Of a DNA stretch of 7,312 nucleotides, positions 1 through 6,208 are shown one piece after another. Origin of the DNA: Chitinophaga pinensis. GTDB lineage: Bacteria > Bacteroidota > Bacteroidia > NS11-12g > UBA9320. The notes beneath the pieces are model-generated. The model saw only the letters and a list, made by a program, of their open reading frames with translations, was not told the origin of the DNA and ran no database searches. The position numbers and the translations under genes were made by a program. Each line of letters starts with the position of its first letter. The first letter of the stretch is position 1. The stretch covers positions 1 through 7,312 of the forward strand of contig CAMDCQ010000121.1 of the NCBI GenBank assembly GCA_945890595.1, given 5' to 3'.

Positions 1-643
1 CTCCATTCGGATACTGAACAAAAACGGCAAAGTATTCATTGGTGTATTCCACGTCAAATGGATTTCCTATAACCACTTCAAGACCCAGAGGTTCTGCTCT
101 AGTTTGAATAACGTCTATTGTTTGTGGGAAAGCCTTTTCAGATACAAAAATCTTTTCGCCTTGCCCTTTTGGTCTGGCTGAGTGAAGCATAAAAATTGCT
201 TCTGCTGCGGCAGTTGCTTCATCAAGCAAACTTGCATTCGCCATTTCCATGCCGGTTAAATCCATAACCATCGTTTGGAAATTCAACAATGCCTGTAAAC
301 GTCCTTGAGCAATCTCTGCTTGATAAGGAGTATACTGCGTGTACCATCCTGGGTTTTCAAGAATATTTCTCAAGATAACCTTCGGGGTATGAGTTCCATA
401 ATATCCCATTCCGATGTAGTTCTTAGCAATAATATTCTTATTACCAATACGCTTTAACTTATCCAAAAGCTCAACTTCAGTAAGAGGTAGATCTAACTTT
501 AGTTCTTTTTTTAACCTAATTTCATCAGGTATAGTTTGTGAAATAAGTTGCTCGATATCGTTGTAACCAAGCATTTGAAGCATCTCTTTTTCTTCTTGAG
601 CAGAGATACTGTTGTGTCTATCCGAAAAGCGTTCTTTATACAT
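1..643 (-). CDS. gcvP: Glycine dehydrogenase (aminomethyl-transferring), P protein of the glycine cleavage system; N-terminal part only
   Basis: The P protein is the PLP-dependent decarboxylase of the cytosolic glycine cleavage system; it releases CO2 from glycine and passes the aminomethyl group to the lipoyl arm of GcvH. The reading frame is open from an ATG at 643 to the left edge, giving 214 codons of a protein that is usually about 950 residues, so roughly the first fifth is visible. Typical N-terminal GcvP motifs can be read: IGMGYYGTHTP at residues 77-87, NPGWYTQYTPYQAEIAQGRL at 97-116, then a stretch beginning NFQTMVMDLTGMEMANASLL at about 121 and followed by DEATAAAEA. The start MYKERFSDRHNSIS is the usual GcvP beginning (a short tail before the F-x-x-RH motif). 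There is no Shine-Dalgarno sequence. A TAnnTTTG element lies 19 bp upstream of the start, so it probably has its own promoter rather than depending on rfbC. The catalytic PLP lysine lies outside the window. Confidence 0.96.
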   Translation of the reverse strand, partial: MYKERFSDRHNSISAQEEKEMLQMLGYNDIEQLISQTIPDEIRLKKELKLDLPLTEVELLDKLKRIGNKNIIAKNYIGMGYYGTHTPKVILRNILENPGWYTQYTPYQAEIAQGRLQALLNFQTMVMDLTGMEMANASLLDEATAAAEAIFMLHSARPKGQGEKIFVSEKAFPQTIDVIQTRAEPLGLEVVIGNPFDVEYTNEYFAVFVQYPNG

Positions 644-661
644 TATTTAAAATATGTGTTG

Positions 662-669
662 CAAAAGTA
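662..669 (-). promoter_or_regulatory. Probable -7 promoter element of gcvP (Bacteroidota type)
   Basis: Read on the minus strand this is TACTTTTG followed by C, an exact match to the Bacteroidota -7 consensus TAnnTTTG. It would place the transcript start near 655 and leave a leader of about 12 nt before the gcvP ATG at 643, which is common in this phylum. No clear TTG-type -33 element lies at the expected 19-21 bp upstream, so the call rests on the -7 box and its position. Confidence 0.55.
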
Positions 670-731
670 AATTTAACCTAATTTATAAACGGATATGTTC
701 AATTTAAGTTTACAAAAAAGTCAATTTAGAA

Positions 732-778
732 TCGAAGTAATCTATTGGCACGTTTGTTCCAACCCAAAATTACTTCGA
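732..778. repeat. Nested inverted repeat between rfbC and gcvP (possible rfbC terminator or processing hairpin)
   Basis: TCGAAGTAAT at 732-741 is repeated as its perfect reverse complement ATTACTTCGA at 769-778. Inside it, TTGG at 745-748 pairs with CCAA at 759-762, giving an outer 10-bp stem, an asymmetric 3/6-nt internal loop, a 4-bp inner stem and a 10-nt loop. On the minus strand it begins 14 nt after the rfbC stop codon, and about 10 nt after it comes CTTTTTTG (713-720), so it could end or stabilise the rfbC message. The stem is AT-rich and the T-run is not adjacent, so it is not a textbook intrinsic terminator. The dyad is seen directly; its function is inferred. Confidence 0.5.
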
Positions 779-791
779 AAAAACAGTACGA

Positions 792-1334
792 TTAAAACGG
801 TGATTTAAAATCCGCGAAATCTGTTGCAATTTTATCTTTCTCTGATAAAATTGGAGAATCAATACCCCAGTTAATTTCGAGTAAGGGAGAATTCCACAAA
901 ACACAACCTTCCGATTCTTTATGATAATAGTTGGTACACTTGTAGGCAAAAATGGTATTATCCTCTAACGTCAAGAAACCATGAGCAAAACCCGGTGGGA
1001 TATAAAACATGGTTTTATTAATGTCACTCAAAACCAGAGAAAAATGCTGACCGTAAGTAAGTGAATTGGGGCGAATATCTACCGCAACATCTAAAACAGC
1101 ACCTTGTAATACACGTACTAATTTACCTTGCGCATGTGGATTTTTTTGAAAATGAAGTCCACGTAAAATTCCTTTACCACTGAGTGATTGATTGTCTTGA
1201 ACAAAATCTTCTGTAACCCCGTATGTATTTAAAGAATCTTTTCTAAAACTTTCAAAAAAATGGCCTCGTTCGTCACCAAATACGGTTGGCGTTATGATAA
1301 GAAGTCCATCAATAGGTGTTTTCTCTATTTTCAA
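792..1334 (-). CDS. rfbC: dTDP-4-dehydrorhamnose 3,5-epimerase (RmlC/RfbC)
   Basis: This cytosolic cupin enzyme catalyses the third step of dTDP-L-rhamnose synthesis, epimerising dTDP-4-keto-6-deoxyglucose at C3 and C5; rhamnose then enters O-antigen or other surface glycans. The 180 residues match the family's usual length. Visible motifs are GDERGHFFESFR (20-31), DNQSLSGKGILRGLHFQ (47-63) with the expected catalytic His61, KLVRVLQGAVLDVAVDIR (71-88), YIPPGFAHGFL (111-121) and FAYKCTNYYH (129-138) with the likely catalytic Tyr131. The first codon is TTG; an in-frame TAG lies six codons upstream with no ATG between, and MKIEKTPIDGLLIITP is a normal RmlC beginning, so the TTG start is credible, although ATT or ATC codons just upstream cannot be excluded. 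No other dTDP-rhamnose genes (rfbA, rfbB, rfbD) are visible, and downstream gcvP is unrelated. Confidence 0.95.
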   Translation of the reverse strand: MKIEKTPIDGLLIITPTVFGDERGHFFESFRKDSLNTYGVTEDFVQDNQSLSGKGILRGLHFQKNPHAQGKLVRVLQGAVLDVAVDIRPNSLTYGQHFSLVLSDINKTMFYIPPGFAHGFLTLEDNTIFAYKCTNYYHKESEGCVLWNSPLLEINWGIDSPILSEKDKIATDFADFKSPF

Positions 1335-1344
1335 AATAATGATG

Positions 1345-1352
1345 CAATACTA
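1345..1352 (-). promoter_or_regulatory. Weak candidate -7 element for rfbC
   Basis: On the minus strand the sequence is TAGTATTG followed by C, one base off the Bacteroidota TAnnTTTG element. It ends only 10 bp before the TTG start of rfbC, so the message would be nearly leaderless. No TTG -33 box is visible at proper spacing. It is offered as the best candidate in the short divergent region, not as a firm call. Confidence 0.25.
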
Positions 1353-1381
1353 AGAAAACTTAGCTTGATGTGAAAAAAATG

Positions 1382-1391
1382 TTTCCGGAAA
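1382..1391. promoter_or_regulatory. Perfect 10-bp palindrome TTTCCGGAAA in the rfbC/helicase divergent region
   Basis: TTTCCGGAAA is an exact palindrome about 50 bp from the rfbC start and 60 bp from the helicase start, in the only noncoding DNA between the two divergent genes. It could be a dimeric repressor or activator site. A 10-bp palindrome can also occur by chance, and no known regulator is recognised from it. Confidence 0.25.
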
Positions 1392-1423
1392 TCGGACTTT
1401 TTCTGAGTAAAAAAAGTCGATTT
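1389..1423. repeat. 13-bp imperfect hairpin upstream of the helicase gene
   Basis: AAATCG (1389-1394) plus ACTTTTT (1396-1402) pair with AAAAAGT (1411-1417) plus CGATTT (1418-1423), leaving one bulged G at 1395 and an 8-nt loop CTGAGTAA. Alternatively GACTTTTT pairs directly with AAAAAGTC as an uninterrupted 8-bp stem (1395-1402 with 1411-1418). It ends 29 bp before the helicase ATG and overlaps the neighbouring palindrome by three bases. It may be an operator, or an RNA hairpin if transcription starts upstream of it. Its role is unknown. Confidence 0.4.
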
Positions 1424-1452
1424 TTGAGGGCTTAAAAAAACAACACCAATTG

Positions 1453-3726
1453 ATGACTAATTCTGATGCCCCATATCTAGACACTCTAAATCCAGAACAA
1501 AAAGCGGCTGTTTTACAAACCACCGGTCCTGTAATGATAATCGCAGGTGCTGGCTCTGGTAAGACACGGGTATTGACGTATCGTATAGCGCATCTTATTG
1601 CTACGGGGATAGATGCATTTAATATACTATCGTTAACCTTCACCAATAAAGCCGCGAAAGAAATGAGGCATAGAATAGAAAGTGTAGTAGGTGCCGACGC
1701 TCGAAATATATGGATGGGGACCTTTCACTCTGTATTTGCCAAAATACTAAGAATAGAAGCCGACAAAATAGGTTATCCCAAAAACTTTACCATTTATGAC
1801 TCTGATGACAGTAAAAGTCTGATTAAAACTATTGTAAAGGAGATGAACTTAGACGAAAAAATATACAAGCCCAATTATGTACTTTCTCGCATCAGTAACG
1901 CTAAAAATAACCTTATACAAGCGCATGTTTATCTAAAACAAGCGGATTTAATAGCCTATGACGAAACTACCGGAAGAGGTAAAATTGCAGAAATATATGG
2001 AGAGTATGCCAAACGTTGCTTTAAATCCGGCGCGATGGATTTTGATGACCTGCTGCTAAACACCTTTAAACTACTGAACAATTTCCCTGATGTACTGAAC
2101 AAGTATCAACATAAATTTAAATACGTAATGGTAGATGAGTATCAAGACACCAATCACTGTCAATACATGATTGTTAAAAAACTAGCCTCTGTATTTGAAA
2201 ACATTTGCGTAGTGGGTGATGACGCTCAAAGTATTTATTCATTTAGAGGCGCTACGATTAAAAACATTCTAAACTTCGAAAAAGACTACCCTGACCTTAA
2301 AGTTTTCAAACTAGAACAAAATTATCGCTCAAGCGAAACTATTGTAAGTGCTGCAAACAGCGTAATAGCAAAAAACAAAGATCAACTGGAAAAAAAAGTA
2401 TGGACTAGCAATCAAGTAGGGAACAAGATAAAAATAATTCGTGCTGTAACCGATAATGAAGAAGGAAAGTTAATTGCTCAAAATATTTTTGAGACTAAAA
2501 TTACCGAGCAGAAGCACAACAGTGATTTTGCTGTTTTGTACCGTACTAATTCGCAATCCAGAAGTCTGGAAGAAGCATTACGAAAATTAAATATTCCGTA
2601 TAGAATTTATGGAGGAATGAGCTTTTATCAGCGCAAAGAGATAAAAGACATAATCGCATATCTGCGATTGGTTATTAATCACAATGACGAAGAAGCTTTA
2701 AAACGGATTATCAACTACCCAGCTCGTGGAATAGGGAAAACCACCATGGATAAGGTAGGAATTCTTGCAACGCAAGAAGATAAAAGTCATTGGGAAGTTA
2801 TTTTCAACGCAAATTACTACGCCGACTTAAAATCTGCAATTCCAAAATTCAGAGACTTTGTAAACATGATACAAAGCTTTGTGATCATGAACGATTCCAA
2901 AAATGCTTACGACATGGCCATGCATGTTGCCAGAACTACCAATTTACTTAAATCCCTAAACGAAGACAAAACAATTGAAGGTATTAGTAAATACGAGAAT
3001 GTAGTCGAATTGCTTAATGGCATCAAAGAATTTGTGGAAGACGATACTAACGAATCTGAAAAGAATTTGGGAAGTTATTTACAGGACATTGCGTTGTTAA
3101 CTGATTCTGACAAGAATATAGATGATGTTGATACTGTTTCGTTGATGACTATTCATCAATCAAAAGGCCTAGAATACAAGAAGGTATTTGTTTCAGGATT
3201 AGAAGAAAACTTGTTCCCATCGCAAATGTCGCTTGGAAGCAGATCTGACTTAGAGGAAGAAAGACGCCTTTTTTACGTAGCCATTACAAGGGCTGAAGAA
3301 GACTTAGTACTTTCATTTGCAACATCACGATTTAAATTTGGCACATTACTGCCTTGCGAACCGAGTAGATTTATAGATGAAATAGATAGCTCTTACCTAG
3401 AATTAGATCGGAAACTTATAACGACTCGAAAGCATACTTTGGGTGACGAAAGACAGTCTGATACAAATCCTCCTGTAAGTTCGTTGCGCAGAACTATTGC
3501 CAAACAAAATCAGCCTATCATGAATAGGCCTCCTGCTATTACTGACTTTGTTCCTGAAGACATTAAAGATATATCTATAGGTATGCAAGTTGAGCATCAG
3601 CGTTTTGGCAAAGGGATTGTAAGTTCACTGGAAGGAACTATAGGTAGTGAAAAAGCAACCATAAACTTTGCAGAGTTTGGAGAAAAAACATTAGTTTTAA
3701 AATTCGCAAAACTGCGTAAGGGTTAA
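1453..3726 (+). CDS. pcrA: ATP-dependent DNA helicase of the UvrD/PcrA/Rep family (superfamily 1A)
   Basis: A 3'-5' DNA helicase acting in nucleotide excision and mismatch repair and in clearing protein roadblocks and stalled polymerases. All SF1A motifs are present in order: Walker A AGAGSGKT (31-38), Ia LTFTNKAAKEM, Ib GTFHSVF, Walker B VDEYQDTN (227-234), III VVGDDAQSIYSFRG (253-266), IV LEQNYRSS (287-294), V LMTIHQSKGLE (564-574) and VI EEERRLFYVAITRA (601-614). The tail GMQVEHQRFGKGIV (710-723) to the end is the Tudor-like domain that in PcrA/UvrD contacts RNA polymerase, which favours PcrA/UvrD over Rep. The 757 residues are within the family range. I chose the ATG at 1453; a TTG codon directly before it would add one residue but is less likely. 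No Shine-Dalgarno sequence is visible. The gene is divergent from rfbC, appears intact and stands alone. Confidence 0.97.
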   Translation: MTNSDAPYLDTLNPEQKAAVLQTTGPVMIIAGAGSGKTRVLTYRIAHLIATGIDAFNILSLTFTNKAAKEMRHRIESVVGADARNIWMGTFHSVFAKILRIEADKIGYPKNFTIYDSDDSKSLIKTIVKEMNLDEKIYKPNYVLSRISNAKNNLIQAHVYLKQADLIAYDETTGRGKIAEIYGEYAKRCFKSGAMDFDDLLLNTFKLLNNFPDVLNKYQHKFKYVMVDEYQDTNHCQYMIVKKLASVFENICVVGDDAQSIYSFRGATIKNILNFEKDYPDLKVFKLEQNYRSSETIVSAANSVIAKNKDQLEKKVWTSNQVGNKIKIIRAVTDNEEGKLIAQNIFETKITEQKHNSDFAVLYRTNSQSRSLEEALRKLNIPYRIYGGMSFYQRKEIKDIIAYLRLVINHNDEEALKRIINYPARGIGKTTMDKVGILATQEDKSHWEVIFNANYYADLKSAIPKFRDFVNMIQSFVIMNDSKNAYDMAMHVARTTNLLKSLNEDKTIEGISKYENVVELLNGIKEFVEDDTNESEKNLGSYLQDIALLTDSDKNIDDVDTVSLMTIHQSKGLEYKKVFVSGLEENLFPSQMSLGSRSDLEEERRLFYVAITRAEEDLVLSFATSRFKFGTLLPCEPSRFIDEIDSSYLELDRKLITTRKHTLGDERQSDTNPPVSSLRRTIAKQNQPIMNRPPAITDFVPEDIKDISIGMQVEHQRFGKGIVSSLEGTIGSEKATINFAEFGEKTLVLKFAKLRKG

Positions 3727-3730
3727 TTTT

Positions 3731-3738
3731 TATCTTTG
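3731..3738 (+). promoter_or_regulatory. Probable -7 promoter element for the WbpM/CapD-type gene
   Basis: TATCTTTG followed by CA is an exact TAnnTTTG(C) element of the Bacteroidota primary sigma factor. It begins 5 bp after the last base of the helicase stop codon and points at the nucleotide-sugar dehydratase gene. Transcription would begin near 3745, giving a leader of roughly 80 nt. No strong TTG -33 box is visible at normal spacing; the upstream part would lie inside the helicase's final codons. Confidence 0.6.
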
Positions 3739-3775
3739 CACGAGACGAAAATAAGTTGCTCTAAATAGTCTAAAC

Positions 3776-3820
3776 ATGAATAGATTTGTTGCAACGAAGT
3801 TCCGTATTAAACACGATTAA
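3776..3820 (+). other. Possible 14-codon leader ORF upstream of the dehydratase gene
   Basis: An ATG at 3776 opens a short frame encoding MNRFVATKFRIKHD and ending in TAA, 8 nt before the ATG of the dehydratase gene. It lies in a different frame from that gene and would sit inside the leader transcribed from the -7 element at 3731. It contains the 8-bp palindrome GTTGCAAC (3788-3795). There is no Shine-Dalgarno sequence, no run of a single amino-acid codon as in classical attenuators, and a frame this short can easily be chance. Confidence 0.15.
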
Positions 3821-3828
3821 AATTATAC

Positions 3829-5724
3829 ATGATAAGATCAATCAAAAACGTAACCCGACAAAATACTCCTCGATGGGTAGTATTAATTATCGACTTAACT
3901 ATTTCAGCGGTATCTTTCGGCTTTGCGTGTATCTTGACAGACGTTTTTCTTAAGTCAATTGATATTCCTGTTTATGAATACGTCAGGCCATTGTCAGTGG
4001 TTCTGGTTGTTAGACTTATAGCGTTTCGCATAACCCGCTCATATACAGGCATTGTGCGATATACCAGTACGCAAGACGCAGTTAGAATATTCTTGGCTAT
4101 TGCACTTAGTACGGCGATACTACTTACAGGAGAGCTTATTTTCGAGTTCAGTTCTGTAAGTACATACTTGAATCCTGCACTCATCATAATAGATGCGTTG
4201 ATTGCCATTTTTGCGCTAGCGGGGTTTAGAATCGCGTTTAAACTACTTTATAATGAGTACGCTCCTTTCAAATCCGGTTACTCACAGGAATTAGTTATAT
4301 ACGGAGCTGGTGAAGCGGGAATAATTGTTAAGCGTTCGGTAGAAAGAAATGTAAAACTAGGGAAAAAAGTAGTTGCGTTTTTAGATGACAATAAACTGCT
4401 GCATGGAAAAACGGTAGAAGGTATAAAAATTTATTCTCCCGAAGTGGATTTTAATCATATCCTAAAAAATATGGAAAATGCAGAGTTGGTCATTGCTCTA
4501 GATAAATTAAGTGCTATTCGGAAAAAGCGAATTATAGAAATCTGTCTTCAACACAAGATTAGCGTCAAAACCATCCCTCCGGTGAATGCGTGGATCAATG
4601 GTGAATTTAACCTACAAAGTATTAAAGCGGTTAAAATCGAAGATTTATTAGAGCGTGAACCTATCAAACTTCGTAAGAATAAAATAAGTAAAGAACTAAA
4701 GGATCAAGTAATCTTAATAACTGGAGCAGCAGGATCTATAGGTAGTGAAATTGTGAGACAATGTCTGACTTTTGATCCTAAACTTATTGTCCTTGTAGAT
4801 CAAGGTGAAACTCCTCTTTATGAAATAGAAAACGAACTCTCTGGATCTAACATTGAAATTGTGGTTGCAGATGTTCGAAATATTGCAAGAATGGAAAAAA
4901 TATTTCAGCATTTTAATCCATCATACGTGTTTCACGCTGCAGCATACAAACATGTACCTCTTATGGAAGATAATCCATACGAGGCAATAAACACCAATGT
5001 ATTTGGCACGCAAAATGTCGCCAATTTAGCTGCTAAATATCAGGTTAAGAAATTTGTATTTGTGAGTACCGACAAAGCGGTAAATCCAACCAACATTATG
5101 GGTGCTTCTAAGCGCATAGCTGAAATCTATGTGCAATCGCTCAATGCAAAATTGAATCTTGAATCTACGCATCACACTAAGTTTGTTACAACTCGTTTTG
5201 GAAATGTATTGGGTAGCAATGGCTCTGTAATTCCTTTATTTAGAAAACAAATTGCAGAAGGAGGACCGTTAACTGTTACCCACCCCGATATTACACGCTA
5301 TTTTATGACCATACCAGAGGCATGTCAACTGGTGCTAGAGGCAGGAGTTATGGGTAAAGGCGGCGAGATATACATTTTTGATATGGGTGAATCTGTTAAA
5401 ATCATTGATCTCGCACACAAAATGATCAACCTATCCGGTTTTGAAGTAGACAAAGACATTAAAATCACATTTACAGGACTTCGACCAGGTGAGAAACTAA
5501 AAGAAGAATTATTGAACGATAATGAGAACACCATTGGTACCCATAACCCTAAAATTATGGTTACCAGAGTACCTGAGTATGACTATCTCGAAGTAAATAA
5601 TCTAATCACAAAATTATATGAGCAAAAAGAATCGTTGCAAAATGATATTCTGGTTCGTACCATGAAAAAAATTGTTCCTGAGTATATCAGCAATAATTCT
5701 ATTTATGAAAAATTAGATCACTAA
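3829..5724 (+). CDS. Membrane-anchored UDP-sugar 4,6-dehydratase, WbpM/CapD/PglF family polysaccharide biosynthesis protein
   Basis: The family converts UDP-GlcNAc (or a related UDP-HexNAc) to a UDP-4-keto-6-deoxy sugar, the precursor of sugars such as QuiNAc, FucNAc or bacillosamine used in O-antigen, capsule or protein glycans. The 631 residues have the long-form layout. About four membrane helices come first (near 17-38, 51-70, 85-107 and 113-138). A first Rossmann-like domain follows with VIYGAGEAG (156-164), then the extended SDR domain with the NAD(P) motif GAAGSIG (299-305). The active-site segment STDKAVNPTNIMGASKR (413-429) carries Asp415-Lys416 and Met424-xxx-Lys428; Met replaces the usual SDR Tyr, as in WbpM and PglF. 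TRFGNVLGSNGSVIPLF, RYFMTIPEA and TGLRPGEKL follow. The ATG start has no Shine-Dalgarno sequence. Its stop overlaps the convergent lipoprotein gene by 4 bp. The exact sugar product cannot be told, so no symbol is given. Confidence 0.93.
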   Translation: MIRSIKNVTRQNTPRWVVLIIDLTISAVSFGFACILTDVFLKSIDIPVYEYVRPLSVVLVVRLIAFRITRSYTGIVRYTSTQDAVRIFLAIALSTAILLTGELIFEFSSVSTYLNPALIIIDALIAIFALAGFRIAFKLLYNEYAPFKSGYSQELVIYGAGEAGIIVKRSVERNVKLGKKVVAFLDDNKLLHGKTVEGIKIYSPEVDFNHILKNMENAELVIALDKLSAIRKKRIIEICLQHKISVKTIPPVNAWINGEFNLQSIKAVKIEDLLEREPIKLRKNKISKELKDQVILITGAAGSIGSEIVRQCLTFDPKLIVLVDQGETPLYEIENELSGSNIEIVVADVRNIARMEKIFQHFNPSYVFHAAAYKHVPLMEDNPYEAINTNVFGTQNVANLAAKYQVKKFVFVSTDKAVNPTNIMGASKRIAEIYVQSLNAKLNLESTHHTKFVTTRFGNVLGSNGSVIPLFRKQIAEGGPLTVTHPDITRYFMTIPEACQLVLEAGVMGKGGEIYIFDMGESVKIIDLAHKMINLSGFEVDKDIKITFTGLRPGEKLKEELLNDNENTIGTHNPKIMVTRVPEYDYLEVNNLITKLYEQKESLQNDILVRTMKKIVPEYISNNSIYEKLDH

Positions 5725-6203
5725 AGCTTCAATTTACTCGCTACAGGTTTCCAATCCATTTGTGCTTGCAGTAATTCAAGCCTATTTCCCAATAACCTTA
5801 ATTCCGCTGGTGCGTTAATCGTATTGTATTGCACAGTTACGGTATCTTTAGCATGGATAGAGAAGCGTACAATTGTGGAAGGAAAATCCAGATATTGGTT
5901 CATATATGTAGTATCGTAGCTATCCCAATCGCATGCTTTAGCATGTCTAAATATTGAGCTTACCGAATCTGCTTGTAGAGTAGCATAAAAAAAACCAGCC
6001 TCATCCATAAAATCTCCGGACCTAAGCAAGGCTCTTCCATCACCATCAATAGACATAGTATAAATGGGACATGTGCCATAGCAAGGTGTTTTCTCTATGG
6101 AAATAAACGCCTGTGATAATAGATTTTTACTGATGTTTCTGCCTGAATGACACGAAATAAAAAACGCTGCAAATAGCAGCGTTAAACTCATTTTATAATT
6201 CAT
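5721..6203 (-). CDS. Small predicted lipoprotein with a DUF6438-like domain, function unknown
   Basis: This 160-residue protein begins with a short charged start, a hydrophobic stretch (7-17) and FFISC with Cys18, which resembles a lipoprotein signal peptide; Phe at -3 makes the lipobox imperfect. Export to the periplasm or the outer-membrane inner leaflet is inferred. The mature part opens with ISIEKTPCYGTCPIYTMSID (34-53), where Cys41 and Cys45 form a CxxxC pair; this looks like the DUF6438 family seen in Bacteroidota proteins, and I have no established function for it. A GDGRALLRSGDF segment and a C-terminal stretch without clear motifs follow. It starts 5 nt after the lolA stop codon, so it is very probably cotranslated or cotranscribed with lolA and ftsK. 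An internal Met5 is a less likely start. The stop TAG overlaps the convergent dehydratase stop TAA in CTAA. Confidence 0.8.
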   Translation of the reverse strand: MNYKMSLTLLFAAFFISCHSGRNISKNLLSQAFISIEKTPCYGTCPIYTMSIDGDGRALLRSGDFMDEAGFFYATLQADSVSSIFRHAKACDWDSYDTTYMNQYLDFPSTIVRFSIHAKDTVTVQYNTINAPAELRLLGNRLELLQAQMDWKPVASKLKL

Positions 6204-6208
6204 TTTAC

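Noticed and set aside
1350..1363. CTAAG-AAAA-CTTAG mini-hairpin next to the rfbC start
   Set aside because: Five A/T-rich base pairs are expected by chance in DNA of this composition; no adjoining T-run or known site.
1419..1426. GATTTTTG as a -7 promoter box for the helicase gene
   Set aside because: It lacks the conserved first T of TAnnTTTG and has no -33 partner; position is plausible but the match is too weak to list.
1350..1646. 98-codon open frame on the minus strand across the helicase start
   Set aside because: It is antisense to the helicase N-terminus including Walker A, has no recognisable domain, and is explained by the strong coding signal on the other strand.
3403..3597. 64-codon minus-strand frame inside the helicase gene
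   Set aside because: Antisense shadow of the helicase C-terminal linker; no promoter, no family resemblance.
3705..3731. Possible intrinsic terminator of the helicase gene (CGCA-AAAC-TGCG followed by a T-run)
   Set aside because: The stem is only 4 bp, lies before the stop codon, and is about 10 bases from the T-run; too weak to call.
3972..4208. 78-codon minus-strand frame inside the dehydratase gene
   Set aside because: It is the reverse of the membrane-helix region; no independent support.
4714..4911. 65-codon minus-strand frame inside the dehydratase gene
   Set aside because: Antisense to the conserved Rossmann domain, which is clearly the real coding strand.
5325..5534. 69-codon minus-strand frame inside the dehydratase gene
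   Set aside because: Low-complexity Ser/Pro-rich translation antisense to conserved dehydratase motifs.
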